A stretch of DNA of 64,000 bases from Actinoplanes teichomyceticus ATCC 31121. GTDB lineage: Bacteria > Actinomycetota > Actinomycetes > Mycobacteriales > Micromonosporaceae. How positions within the stretch are numbered: the first letter of the stretch is position 1; each line of letters begins with the position of its first letter. The notes below the pieces were generated by a model that worked only from the letters and a program-made list of their open reading frames with translations, did not search any database and was not told where the DNA came from. The stretch spans positions 2,020,001-2,084,000 of the forward strand of contig NZ_CP023865.1 in the NCBI RefSeq assembly GCF_003711105.1. The letters are read 5' to 3'. Positions 25,636 to 33,863 of the stretch are shown here, in pieces. The translations under genes were made by a program, and so were the position numbers.

Positions 25636-26454
25636 CTAACCCTTGACCGCGCCGGCGGTGATGCCGGCGACGAAGTGCCGCTGCAGGAAGGCGTAGGCCA
25701 CGATCATCGGCAGCGAGGCGACGACCACGCCGGTGAACAGCAGCGGGTACTCGGTGAGGTACTCGCCCTGGAAGTCGAGCAGCGCCAGGGGCAGGGTGCG
25801 CTTGTCCGGGTCGTCGATGAACAGCAGCGGGTAGAGCAGGTCGTTCCAGTGCATGACGACCAGGAAGATCGCGGTGGCGGCGAGCGAGGGGTACGACACC
25901 GGCACCGCGATCCGCCGGTACGCCGCCCACGGCCCGGCGCCGTCGAGCTCGGCCGCCTCATAGAGCTCGGCCGGCAGCGTCTTCAGGAAGCCGGCCAGGA
26001 TGAACACCGCGACCGGCAGGGTGACCACGACGTTGACCAGCATCAGCCCGAGCAGGCTGTCGCGCAGGCCGAGCCGGTCGAACTGCACGTACTGCGGGAT
26101 CATCACGGCCTGGGCGGGCACGGCCAGGCCGACCGCGAAGACGGCGTAGAGGATCCGGGACGGCCAGCGCGGCAGCCGGGCCACCGCGAACGCGACCAGG
26201 CTGCCCAGCAGCAGGGTGACCGGCACCGAGACGGCGACCACGAGCACACTGTTGCCGAGCACCCGCAGCAGGTTCTGCCGGGACAGCACGGTGACGTAGT
26301 TGTCCAGCGTCGGGCGGGTGGGCAGGCCGAACGGCGCGGCGAACAGGTCCTGGGTGGTCTTGAAGCTGCCGCCGACGATCACCACGAGCGGCACGATGAT
26401 CAACAGTGCGTAGACGGCTAGCACCAGGCGTCGCGCCACGGCGGGGCCCCTCAT
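25636..26454 (-). CDS. Carbohydrate ABC transporter permease (MalG-type)
   Basis: A 272-residue inner-membrane permease with six hydrophobic helices, e.g. LVLAVYALLIIVPLVVIVGGSF. The coupling motif is ELYEAAELDGAGPWAAYRRIAVP (EAA loop, about residues 180-200) that contacts the ATPase. It pairs with the upstream MalF-type permease; the ATG overlaps that gene's stop by four bases. No ATPase is in the operon, so a shared MsiK-type ATPase encoded elsewhere is likely, as for many actinobacterial sugar importers. Last gene of the operon, followed by a hairpin. Confidence 0.92.
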   Translation of the reverse strand: MRGPAVARRLVLAVYALLIIVPLVVIVGGSFKTTQDLFAAPFGLPTRPTLDNYVTVLSRQNLLRVLGNSVLVVAVSVPVTLLLGSLVAFAVARLPRWPSRILYAVFAVGLAVPAQAVMIPQYVQFDRLGLRDSLLGLMLVNVVVTLPVAVFILAGFLKTLPAELYEAAELDGAGPWAAYRRIAVPVSYPSLAATAIFLVVMHWNDLLYPLLFIDDPDKRTLPLALLDFQGEYLTEYPLLFTGVVVASLPMIVAYAFLQRHFVAGITAGAVKG

Positions 26455-27323
26455 CCGTGTGCCAGTCGTGCGGCCCGGTTCTGCAACCAGGTGACCAGCG
26501 CGATGGCGGCCATGAAGACGATCGACTCGGCCGCCGCGTAGCCGAGCTGCGAGTTGGCGAAGGTGGCGTAGATCCGGGTGGCGAGCACGTCCAGGCTGGA
26601 CCGTGGCGGGTTGCCGGCCAGCCCCAGGATCAGGTCGAAGGCCTTGAACGACTGGATCGTCGTGTACGCCACCACGAGCGCGGTCGCCGGCGCCACCATC
26701 GGCCAGGTGACGTGCCGGAACTGCTGCCAGCGGCCGGCGCCGTCGGTCTTCGCCGCGTCGTACAGCTCCTCCGGGATCTGGTGCAGCCCGGCGATGTAGA
26801 CCACCATCATCTGTCCGGCGTGGAACCAGATCTGGGCCACCGCCACCCACAGGATGGCGGTGGCCTCGTCGCCGAGGTAGGCCGAGCGGAAACGGTCCAG
26901 TCCGACCGCGTCCAGCAGCGCGTTGGCCAGCCCGAAGTTCGGGTCGTAGACGAACTTCCAGATGAACGCGACCGACACCGAGGACAGCACGGTGGGCAGG
27001 AAGAACAGCGCGCGCAGCAGCGTGGACCCGCGGCTGCGGGCGGCCAGCAGGACCGCCAGCAGCAGCGCCAGCGCGGTCTGCCCGAGCACCACCACGAGCA
27101 GGAACTTCAGGTTGTTGGTGAGCGCGTGCCGGAACAGGTCGTCGTTGCTCACCACATCGGTCAGGTTCGCGGCGCCGACCTCGCGGAACGTGGCGCTGTA
27201 GCCGTCCCAGTCGGTGGTCGCGTAGCGCAGGCCCTGCACGGCGGGCAGCAGGAAGAACCCGCCGTACAGGGCCAGCGCGGGCACCGCGAACAGGTACAGC
27301 GTGTGCGGGGTGCGGCGGGTCAT
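26451..27323 (-). CDS. Sugar ABC transporter permease (MalF-type)
   Basis: A 290-residue membrane permease. Helices begin with LYLFAVPALALYGGFFLLPAV and LKFLLVVVLGQTALALLLAVLLA; the EAA coupling loop reads ELYDAAKTDGAGRWQQFRHVTWP. Start at MTRRTPHTL overlaps the stop of the binding-protein gene by four bases; a longer frame upstream would run far into that gene and is rejected. Substrate unknown, CUT1-type by architecture. Confidence 0.92.
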   Translation of the reverse strand: MTRRTPHTLYLFAVPALALYGGFFLLPAVQGLRYATTDWDGYSATFREVGAANLTDVVSNDDLFRHALTNNLKFLLVVVLGQTALALLLAVLLAARSRGSTLLRALFFLPTVLSSVSVAFIWKFVYDPNFGLANALLDAVGLDRFRSAYLGDEATAILWVAVAQIWFHAGQMMVVYIAGLHQIPEELYDAAKTDGAGRWQQFRHVTWPMVAPATALVVAYTTIQSFKAFDLILGLAGNPPRSSLDVLATRIYATFANSQLGYAAAESIVFMAAIALVTWLQNRAARLAHG

Positions 27324-28612
27324 CTCTTCTGGTCGATGACCTTCTGGGCCGCCTCGGCGGCCTCCTCCGGGCTCTTGCCCCCGACCACCTGGACCGCGGC
27401 GTTCTCCACCGCGCCGCGCACGTCCAGGTTGGCGAACTGGAAGCGCGGGGCCAGCGCGGTCCGGCGGGTCAGCCACGGCGCCAGCGCCTTCAGGTCCGGG
27501 TTGGTGTACTCGACGCCCTTGACCGTGACGTGCTGCGCGGTGCCGTTGGCGTAGACACCGGCCACCGCCGGGTCGGAGAGGTGCTCCAGCCAGGCCAGCG
27601 CGGCCGGCTGCTCGGCGGACTTGGCGTTGACGCCCAGGATGAACGTCGCGTTGAAGACGCCCTCGTACCTCGCCCTGTCGGCGGTGGTGGTGATCGGCGC
27701 GAGCAGGTCGATGCCGAAGGTGGCGCCGAGCTTGCGGACCCCGGAGACCTGGAACGAGCCGGTGGCCAGCAGGCCCGCTCTACCCTGGGCGAACAGCGCC
27801 AGCGCGGCGTCGCTGCCGGTCCCGGTGGCGCCCTGCTGGAAGTACGGCCGCAGCTGCTGATACTGCTTGAGCACGGTGAGGAACCAGTCGTCGGTCACCT
27901 TCGCCGCGCCGGTCTCGATCTTCCCGAGCGCGTCGTCGGTCGGCGCGTTGTTGACCACCATGACGTTGAGCAGCTGCCCGGCGTTGGCCGCGTCGCCGCC
28001 GGGCCAGGCGATCGGCGTGACGCCCCGGCCCTTCAACGCCTCCAGCAGTGCCAGGAAGCCGTCCCAGTCCTTCGGCGCGGCCGAGACGCCGGCCTTGGTG
28101 AGCAGGTCGGTGTTGGCCAGCGGCATGTTGAACACCAGCTGGTACGGCAACCCGAGCTGCTTGCCGTCCCGGGCGCCGGCGGTGATCAGGGCGGGCTCGT
28201 ATCGCTGCACGACCGACTGGCCGGTCAGGTCCGTCCACACGCCGGCCTTGGCGACCTCCAGGAACTGCGCGCCGCGGAACGCGGTGAACGCGTCACCGAC
28301 CGAGCCGCCGCGCAGTTTCTGCAGGGCGGTGCTCTGGTAGTCGTTCGACGGGGAGATGTCCTGCCGTACGGTGATCTCGGAATTCTTGCTCCGGAAGTCC
28401 TTGATGATCCGGTCGAAGACGTCCTTGTCCTCGGCGCGCCAGTGCGCGAAGGACAGGTCGCCCTCCCGGGGGCCGGTGAGGCCGCCGCCCGAGCCGCCGC
28501 CGGTGGCCGAGGTGGAGTCGCCCGGGCCGGCGCAGGCGGCCAGCAGCGAGGCGGCGCCGGCGCCGGCGGCGAGCCGGAGCAGGTCGCGGCGGCGCAGGAA
28601 CGGACTGGTCAT
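27320..28612 (-). CDS. Sugar ABC transporter substrate-binding lipoprotein
   Basis: A 430-residue extracellular solute-binding protein family 1 member. RRRDLLRLAAGAGAASLLAACAGPG combines a twin-arginine motif with a lipobox Cys, so it is a Tat- or Sec-exported lipoprotein. The mature part has the usual features: LSFAHWRAEDKDVFDRIIKDF, FTAFRGAQFLEVAKAGVWTDLTG and LGLPYQLVFNMPLANTDLL. The ATG overlaps the stop of the SsuD-like gene by four bases, tying sugar-type uptake to a flavin monooxygenase. Confidence 0.92.
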   Translation of the reverse strand: MTSPFLRRRDLLRLAAGAGAASLLAACAGPGDSTSATGGGSGGGLTGPREGDLSFAHWRAEDKDVFDRIIKDFRSKNSEITVRQDISPSNDYQSTALQKLRGGSVGDAFTAFRGAQFLEVAKAGVWTDLTGQSVVQRYEPALITAGARDGKQLGLPYQLVFNMPLANTDLLTKAGVSAAPKDWDGFLALLEALKGRGVTPIAWPGGDAANAGQLLNVMVVNNAPTDDALGKIETGAAKVTDDWFLTVLKQYQQLRPYFQQGATGTGSDAALALFAQGRAGLLATGSFQVSGVRKLGATFGIDLLAPITTTADRARYEGVFNATFILGVNAKSAEQPAALAWLEHLSDPAVAGVYANGTAQHVTVKGVEYTNPDLKALAPWLTRRTALAPRFQFANLDVRGAVENAAVQVVGGKSPEEAAEAAQKVIDQKR

Positions 28613-29724
28613 GCGGAAACTCCTCCGGAAGTGTCGAGCAGGCCGCGCCGGCGCAGCTCGGGGATCAGGCCTTCACCGGCGTGCCAGACCTCCTCCAGGT
28701 GCGGGTACCCGGAGAGGATGAACTCGTCGACGCCGAGCTCGTGGTACTCGGCGATACGGTCGGCCACCTCCTGATGGCTGCCGACCAGAGCGGTGCCGGC
28801 GCCGGGACGGACCAGACCCACCCCGGCCCACAGGTTGGGGTAGATCTCCAGGCCGTCGCGGGTGCCGCCGTGCAGGGCCAGCATCCGCTGCTGGCCGACC
28901 GACTCGGCCGCGCGCAGCGAGCTCTGGGCCTTCTCGATCTGCTCCGGGGTGAGGGCGTCCAGCATGGCGTGGGCCTGCGCCCAGGCGGCCGCGGCGGTGT
29001 CCCGGGTGATCACGTGCAGCCGGATGCCGAAGCGCACCGGGCGCCCGGCCTCGTCCGCCCGCTTGCGCACCGCGGCGATCTTCTCGGCCACCGCAGCCGG
29101 TGGCTCGCCCCAGGTCAGATAGACGTCGGCGTGCCTGGCGGCGACGGTGAGCGCCGGCTCGGAGGACCCGCCGAAGTAGACCGGCGGCGGGTCGAAACGC
29201 CGCGGCGCGAACGCCCCGGCGACGCGGTAGTGCTCGCCCTGGAAGTCGAACGGGCCCTGCCACGCCCCGCGCAGCACGGTGAGGAACTCGTCGGTGCGCG
29301 CGTACCGGCTGTCCTTGTCCAGCCAGTCGCCGAAGCGGCGCTGCTCGGCGGCGTCGCTGCCGGTGACGATGTTGAGCATCAGCCGGCCCCGGGAGAGCCG
29401 CTGGAAGGTGGCGGCCATCTGGGCGGCCAGGGTGGGGGAGAGCGAGCCGGGCCGGAACGCCACCAGGAAACGCAGCGTGCTGGTCTCCCGGGCGATCGCC
29501 GCGGTGGTCAGCCACGCGTCCTCGCACCAGGTGCCGGTCGGGGTGAGCACCCCGGAGAAACCGTTGCGCTCGGCGGCGCGGGCGACGTCCACCAGGTAGT
29601 CGATGTCCGGCTCGCGCAGGGCGGCGCCGTCGGTGTGGGTGCTCCGGCCACCACGGTCGTCGACGCCGACGATGGACCGGCTGTCGCCGGTCGTGGGCAG
29701 GAACCAATGCAGGACCACGGGCAT
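28609..29724 (-). CDS. LLM-class flavin monooxygenase, SsuD-like
   Basis: A 371-residue TIM-barrel flavin-dependent monooxygenase. It starts MPVVLHWFLPTTGDSR like alkanesulfonate monooxygenase SsuD and keeps GGSSEPALTVAARHADVYLTWGEPP and LVGSHQEVADRIAEYHELGVDEFILSGYPHLEE. SsuD-type enzymes use FMNH2 and O2 to release sulfite from sulfonates; relatives act on sulfoquinovose. The start is chosen over an upstream ATG (29760), which would run into the inverted repeat. First gene of a four-gene operon with a sugar-type ABC importer, which suggests the imported compound is its substrate or a precursor. No flavin reductase is nearby. Confidence 0.88.
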   Translation of the reverse strand: MPVVLHWFLPTTGDSRSIVGVDDRGGRSTHTDGAALREPDIDYLVDVARAAERNGFSGVLTPTGTWCEDAWLTTAAIARETSTLRFLVAFRPGSLSPTLAAQMAATFQRLSRGRLMLNIVTGSDAAEQRRFGDWLDKDSRYARTDEFLTVLRGAWQGPFDFQGEHYRVAGAFAPRRFDPPPVYFGGSSEPALTVAARHADVYLTWGEPPAAVAEKIAAVRKRADEAGRPVRFGIRLHVITRDTAAAAWAQAHAMLDALTPEQIEKAQSSLRAAESVGQQRMLALHGGTRDGLEIYPNLWAGVGLVRPGAGTALVGSHQEVADRIAEYHELGVDEFILSGYPHLEEVWHAGEGLIPELRRRGLLDTSGGVSA

Positions 29725-29749
29725 GGCGCAGATATTCGCAGATATCCTA

Positions 29750-29769
29750 TAGATCAACAAGGTGATCTA
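29750..29769 (-). promoter_or_regulatory. Inverted repeat upstream of the monooxygenase/ABC operon
   Basis: TAGATCA-ACAAGG-TGATCTA, perfect 7-bp arms, 26 bp before the chosen start of the SsuD-like gene, on AT-rich DNA unlike its surroundings. Probable operator; no regulator gene is adjacent. Confidence 0.6.
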
Positions 29770-29933
29770 GGACATGTGCACGTGAACAGGCAACCGCCGA
29801 TCGCATCGACTTCGATCGTGGTGTTCCGGAACGCCGCGTGGTCCGGGCCGGGTCCGCGGGGCTCTCCGGTGCGCGGAGCTCTCCGGTGCGCGGAGCTCCC
29901 CGGTCCGCGGGTGGGACCGGAGAGCCCGGCCGG

Positions 29934-31118
29934 TCACGACACGGCCAGCGCCTGCCACTGCTCGGAGCCGAACACCTCGTAGCGGATCCGCTCGTCCGGG
30001 ATCCCGCGGCGGTGCAGGCCGGCGCGTACCTGCTGCATGAACGGCACCGGGCCGCACAGGTAGACCTCGGCGTCCGGGTGCAGCGGGATCTTCTCGACGT
30101 CGATCCGGCCGCTGCTGTCCTCGTACCACACCTGGCTGGTGAAGGAGCGCAGCCGGGCGCCACTGACGGCGATGTCGGCGCGCAGCGGGTGCCGCTCGGC
30201 GCTGCGATCGGCGTGCACCGCGACCACCTCCCGGCCCGGTGCGGTGCGCGCCACGTGGTCCAGGATGGCCGCCATCGGGGTGATCCCGACACCCGCGCTG
30301 ACCAGCAGCAGCGGGCTGTCGCCGGGGCGCAGCACGAGATCGCCGTACGGCTGGCTGAGCCGCAGCTTGTCGCCCACCTCGACCCGGTCGTGCAGGAAGC
30401 CGGAGATCAGCCCGTCCGGTGCCCCGGCGCGGCCGCGGACCCGGCGCACCGTGATCCGCAACGACCCGGCGGCCGGAGCCTGGGAGAGCGAGTACTGCCG
30501 CAGCTGCCGGCTGCCGTCCGGCAGGTCGACCGCCACCGTGACGTACTGGCCCGGGGTGAACGGCGGCGCCGGCTCGCCGTCCAGCGGGGCCAGCAGCAGG
30601 GACACGGTGTCCTCCGCCTCGGCGATCCGGTTGACCACCTGGTAGTCCCGCCACGGATCGGTGCCGTCCACGCCGGCCTCGGCGTACAGGCGCGCCTCCC
30701 GGCCGATCAGCCGCGCGGCGAACAGCCAGTACACCTCGTCCCAGGCGGCCGCGATCTCCGGTGTCACCGCGTCGCCGAGCACCGTGCCGACCGCGCGCAG
30801 CAGGTAGCGCCCGACCGTGGTGTACTGCTCCGGGCGGATGCCGAGCGCGCAGTGCCGGTGCGCGATCCGCTCGACGATGTGCTCGAAGACCACCGCGTCC
30901 GGGCCGGCTCCGATCAGGTGCGCGGCGAACGCGGCGACCGAGCCGGCCAGCGCCTGCCGCTGCTCGCCGGTGGCCTGCGCCCCGCGGTTGAACAGGTTGG
31001 TCAGCTCGGGATTCTCCCCCAGCATCGTCTGGTAGAAGACGCCGGTGATGGCTTCCAGGTGCGCGCCGACGACCGGAAGGGTCGCCTCCACCACGGGGGT
31101 GCTCGTTGCGGACAGCAT
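29934..31118 (-). CDS. hmp: Flavohemoprotein, nitric oxide dioxygenase
   Basis: A 394-residue cytosolic enzyme that turns NO plus O2 into nitrate using NAD(P)H. N-terminal globin domain (about 1-135) with the proximal His in ERIAHRHCALGIRPEQY; FAD domain (about 145-250) with RQYSLS; NAD domain with SAGVGITPM and YLCGPVPFM. The start MLSATS follows a GGAGGAAACC ribosome-binding site; a TTG 12 bases earlier is less likely. It lies directly behind nsrR on the same strand (15 bp), giving a self-contained NO-sensing and detoxifying unit. Confidence 0.95.
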   Translation of the reverse strand: MLSATSTPVVEATLPVVGAHLEAITGVFYQTMLGENPELTNLFNRGAQATGEQRQALAGSVAAFAAHLIGAGPDAVVFEHIVERIAHRHCALGIRPEQYTTVGRYLLRAVGTVLGDAVTPEIAAAWDEVYWLFAARLIGREARLYAEAGVDGTDPWRDYQVVNRIAEAEDTVSLLLAPLDGEPAPPFTPGQYVTVAVDLPDGSRQLRQYSLSQAPAAGSLRITVRRVRGRAGAPDGLISGFLHDRVEVGDKLRLSQPYGDLVLRPGDSPLLLVSAGVGITPMAAILDHVARTAPGREVVAVHADRSAERHPLRADIAVSGARLRSFTSQVWYEDSSGRIDVEKIPLHPDAEVYLCGPVPFMQQVRAGLHRRGIPDERIRYEVFGSEQWQALAVS

Positions 31119-31133
31119 GGTTTCCTCCAAGGG

Positions 31134-31562
31134 TCAACGACGGCCGATGCTCAGCAGCGTCTCCCGCACCGGCGGCGCGGCGAGATCACCGATCGTGATC
31201 GGGTCCAGTGCGGCGTAGAACGCTCCCTGCGCGGCGCGCAACGCTCCCCGGAGCCGGCAGTTGCCGGTCAACGGGCAGGCCGGGTCGCCGTCGCAGTCGA
31301 CCACCTCGGTCTCCCCCTCCAGGTCGCGGACCAGGCCGCCGACCGACGCGGTGCGGCCGGCGTCGGCCAGCCGCACGCCACCGCCGCGGCCGCGGACGGT
31401 CTCCAGCAGGCCGCGCCGCTGCAGCGTCTGCACCACCTTGGCGAGGTGGTTGCGGGGTACGGCGAGAGCCTCGGCCAGCTCGTCGACGGTCAGCCGGTCG
31501 GCGCGTGCCGCACTGAGCATCAGCACCCGCAGCGCGATGTCGGTGGAGCGGTTGAGTCGCAC
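31134..31562 (-). CDS. nsrR: Rrf2 family NO-sensing repressor NsrR
   Basis: A 142-residue winged-helix regulator: MRLNRSTDIALRVLMLSAA, then LAEALAVPRNHLAKVVQTLQRRGLLETVRGRGGGVRLA. Three cysteines at 90, 96 and 102 (CDGDPACPLTGNC) give the Cys-x5-Cys-x5-Cys spacing that binds the [4Fe-4S] cluster in NsrR. In Streptomyces the cluster reacts with NO and repression of hmp is lifted. Here nsrR is upstream of hmp and a candidate NsrR box precedes it, so autoregulation of the pair is likely. Confidence 0.93.
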   Translation of the reverse strand: MRLNRSTDIALRVLMLSAARADRLTVDELAEALAVPRNHLAKVVQTLQRRGLLETVRGRGGGVRLADAGRTASVGGLVRDLEGETEVVDCDGDPACPLTGNCRLRGALRAAQGAFYAALDPITIGDLAAPPVRETLLSIGRR

Positions 31563-31578
31563 GTGATCACCGTAGGCT

Positions 31579-31603
31579 AAAAGGACTCTGAGATACCTCT
31601 TTT
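31579..31603 (-). promoter_or_regulatory. Candidate NsrR box
   Basis: A 25-bp imperfect palindrome, AAAAGGACTCTG-A-GATACCTCTTTT, 17 bp before the nsrR start. Arms of 12 around one base match the length and AT-rich ends of Streptomyces NsrR sites. Seven of 12 arm positions pair. Confidence 0.6.
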
Positions 31604-31720
31604 GAGAGGGGTTTCACGCTGCGCCCGGTGCAGGACTTTGTGCCTCGATGTTCAGCCTTTCGCGGTTGCTGCCGAACCAGGGGGTTGGAGGCGGCCACCT
31701 TCGACACGAGGCGAACAAAG

Positions 31721-33778
31721 ATGAGTCTTCGGATGTTGCCCAGCACCGTGCGTTTCGCGGCGCTCTACCTCGTCGCGTTGCTCGCCGGCCACCTCACCGT
31801 CCTGGGCGAGCCGGGAGCCATGCCGGTGATCTGGCCGGCCACCGCGGTCGCCGCCGTCTGGCTGGTCGACCGCTTCGACTCGCGCTGGCGGTGGGTGGAC
31901 GCCGGCGTGCTCGGCGTGCTCACCACGCTCGCTCTCGTGGCCACCGGGATGCGCGCCGAGGTCGCCTGCGTGCACGGCGCGGCCGCGGTGCTCGGCGCGC
32001 TGATCTTCGCGTTCGCCGCGCCCCGCGTGCTGCCCGGCGTCTGGGCGGCGGGCAGTGACCCGGAGCGCCGTGGCCGGCCCCTGGCCACCCTCGCCGACCT
32101 GCTGCGGGTGTTGCTGGTGGCGACCGCCGCCGCGCTCGGCGCCGCGCTGGTCGGCGGGCTCGGCGAGCAGCTGGTCACCGGCGACGACGTACTCGCCCGG
32201 ACCGCGATCTGGCTGGTCCGTGACGTGGTCAGCGTGCTGGTCTTCGGCCCCGCCGCGCGGCGGCTGCGGGACCTGCCGGGGGCCCGGCCCGCCTGGCCGG
32301 AGGCGGTCATCGCGTACGCCCTCTCGGCGGCCGCCTACTACTACGTGTTCTCGGTCAACGAGCGCCTGCCGATCGGCTTCGTGCTGCTGGCGATCACGGT
32401 GTGGGTCGCGCTGCGCCTGCCCACCGTGCTGGTGATCGGGCACGTCATGGCCTTCGGGACCGCCGCCGCCGTGTTCACCGTGCACGGGCAGGGGCCGTAC
32501 GCGTCGATCGAGGCCAGCACCCGCGGCACCCAGACCCTGATCGTCCAGCTGTACGTCGGGGTGCTGGCCCTGGTCGGCCTGGCCCTGGCGTTCAGCCGGG
32601 ACGAGCGGACCGCGCTGATCGAGCGGCTGCGCGCCTCCGAGCACGAGGCCACCGAGAAGGCCGGCCTGATGACCACGATCGTCAACTCGATGACCGAGGG
32701 GCTGGCCATCCTCGACCAGCACGGCCGCCTGGTGCTGCGCAACCCGGCCGCCGGACGGCTGCTGGGCAGCACCAGCACGGTCGCCGGGGGCACCACGCTG
32801 GGCAGCGACTACGGCTTCTTCCGCCCGGACGGCACCCCGCTGGCCGACGCCGACATGCCGTACCACCGGGCGCTGGCCGGCGCCGACGTGGAACCGATGG
32901 ACGTGCTGGTCCGCAACGCGGCGGTGCCCGAGGGCCGGATCGTCCGGTTCAACGTGGCCCGGCTGGCCAGCCCGGGCGGTCCGCAACACGTGGTGGTGGT
33001 CTTCCACGACGTCACCGCCGACCGCCGGCACCGTGACGAGCTGATGTCGTTCGCCGGGGTGGTGGCGCACGACCTGCTCAACCCGCTGACCACCATCGAG
33101 GGCTGGGCCGAGGTGCTGGAGACCGAGCTGGCCGGATACCGGCCGGCCGAGCGGGTCGCCCGGATCCAGCGCGCCGCGGCCCGGATGCGGACCTTCCTGA
33201 ACGGGCTGCTCGCCTACACCGCCGCCCGCGACGGCAAGCTGATGCCCACCACGATCAACCTGCAGCTGATGCTCACCGACATCGCCAACAGCCGGTACGA
33301 CCAGGCGGAGAGCAGCGGCGCCCCGCCACCCGCGTTCGCGTTCGGCCAGCTGGATGCGGTCGAGGCCGACCCGGTGCTGACCCGGCAGCTGCTGGAGAAC
33401 CTGATCGACCACGCGCTCCGCAGCGTCCCGCCGGGAGTGCCGCCGCAGATCAGCGCCGCGGCGCAGCCGGCCCCGAACGGCATGTTGCGCATCGACATCC
33501 TGGACAACGGGCGCGGCATCCCGCCCGGAATGCGCCAGGCCATCTTCACCAACTTCCACCGGGCCGAGGGGCACGGCGGTCCCGGGCTGGAGCTGGCGGT
33601 CTGCAAACGGATCGTGGAGCGGCACGGCGGGACCATCGAGGCGGTCGCCAACCCGTACGGCACCGGCACCCGGATGACGTTCACGCTGCCGGCCGGGCGC
33701 TCGGCGTACGCCCGCACCCTGGAGAACCAGTGGCAGCACCGCCCGCAGACCGGCGCGGCCGCATCGAATCGCGGGTAG
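31721..33778 (+). CDS. Membrane PAS sensor histidine kinase
   Basis: A 685-residue kinase. The N-terminal about 300 residues hold roughly eight hydrophobic helices, resembling a MASE1-type membrane sensor. A PAS domain follows (about 318-445, MTEGLAILDQHGRLVLRNPAAGRLL), then the HisKA dimerisation helix with FAGVVAHDLLNPLTTIEGW and an HATPase with DNGRGIPPG and GPGLELAVCKRIVERHGG. Start ATG chosen to begin at MSLRMLPS before the first helix; the open frame extends further without a good start. No response regulator adjoins. It is 85 bp ahead of a second kinase. Confidence 0.9.
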   Translation: MSLRMLPSTVRFAALYLVALLAGHLTVLGEPGAMPVIWPATAVAAVWLVDRFDSRWRWVDAGVLGVLTTLALVATGMRAEVACVHGAAAVLGALIFAFAAPRVLPGVWAAGSDPERRGRPLATLADLLRVLLVATAAALGAALVGGLGEQLVTGDDVLARTAIWLVRDVVSVLVFGPAARRLRDLPGARPAWPEAVIAYALSAAAYYYVFSVNERLPIGFVLLAITVWVALRLPTVLVIGHVMAFGTAAAVFTVHGQGPYASIEASTRGTQTLIVQLYVGVLALVGLALAFSRDERTALIERLRASEHEATEKAGLMTTIVNSMTEGLAILDQHGRLVLRNPAAGRLLGSTSTVAGGTTLGSDYGFFRPDGTPLADADMPYHRALAGADVEPMDVLVRNAAVPEGRIVRFNVARLASPGGPQHVVVVFHDVTADRRHRDELMSFAGVVAHDLLNPLTTIEGWAEVLETELAGYRPAERVARIQRAAARMRTFLNGLLAYTAARDGKLMPTTINLQLMLTDIANSRYDQAESSGAPPPAFAFGQLDAVEADPVLTRQLLENLIDHALRSVPPGVPPQISAAAQPAPNGMLRIDILDNGRGIPPGMRQAIFTNFHRAEGHGGPGLELAVCKRIVERHGGTIEAVANPYGTGTRMTFTLPAGRSAYARTLENQWQHRPQTGAAASNRG

Positions 33779-33863
33779 ATCTCATCACCGGGGCCGGGTG
33801 GCCGACCAATACCGGTGAGGGACGTGCTCCGAAGGACCCGGGGTACGGCGAAGGAGGGTTCGG

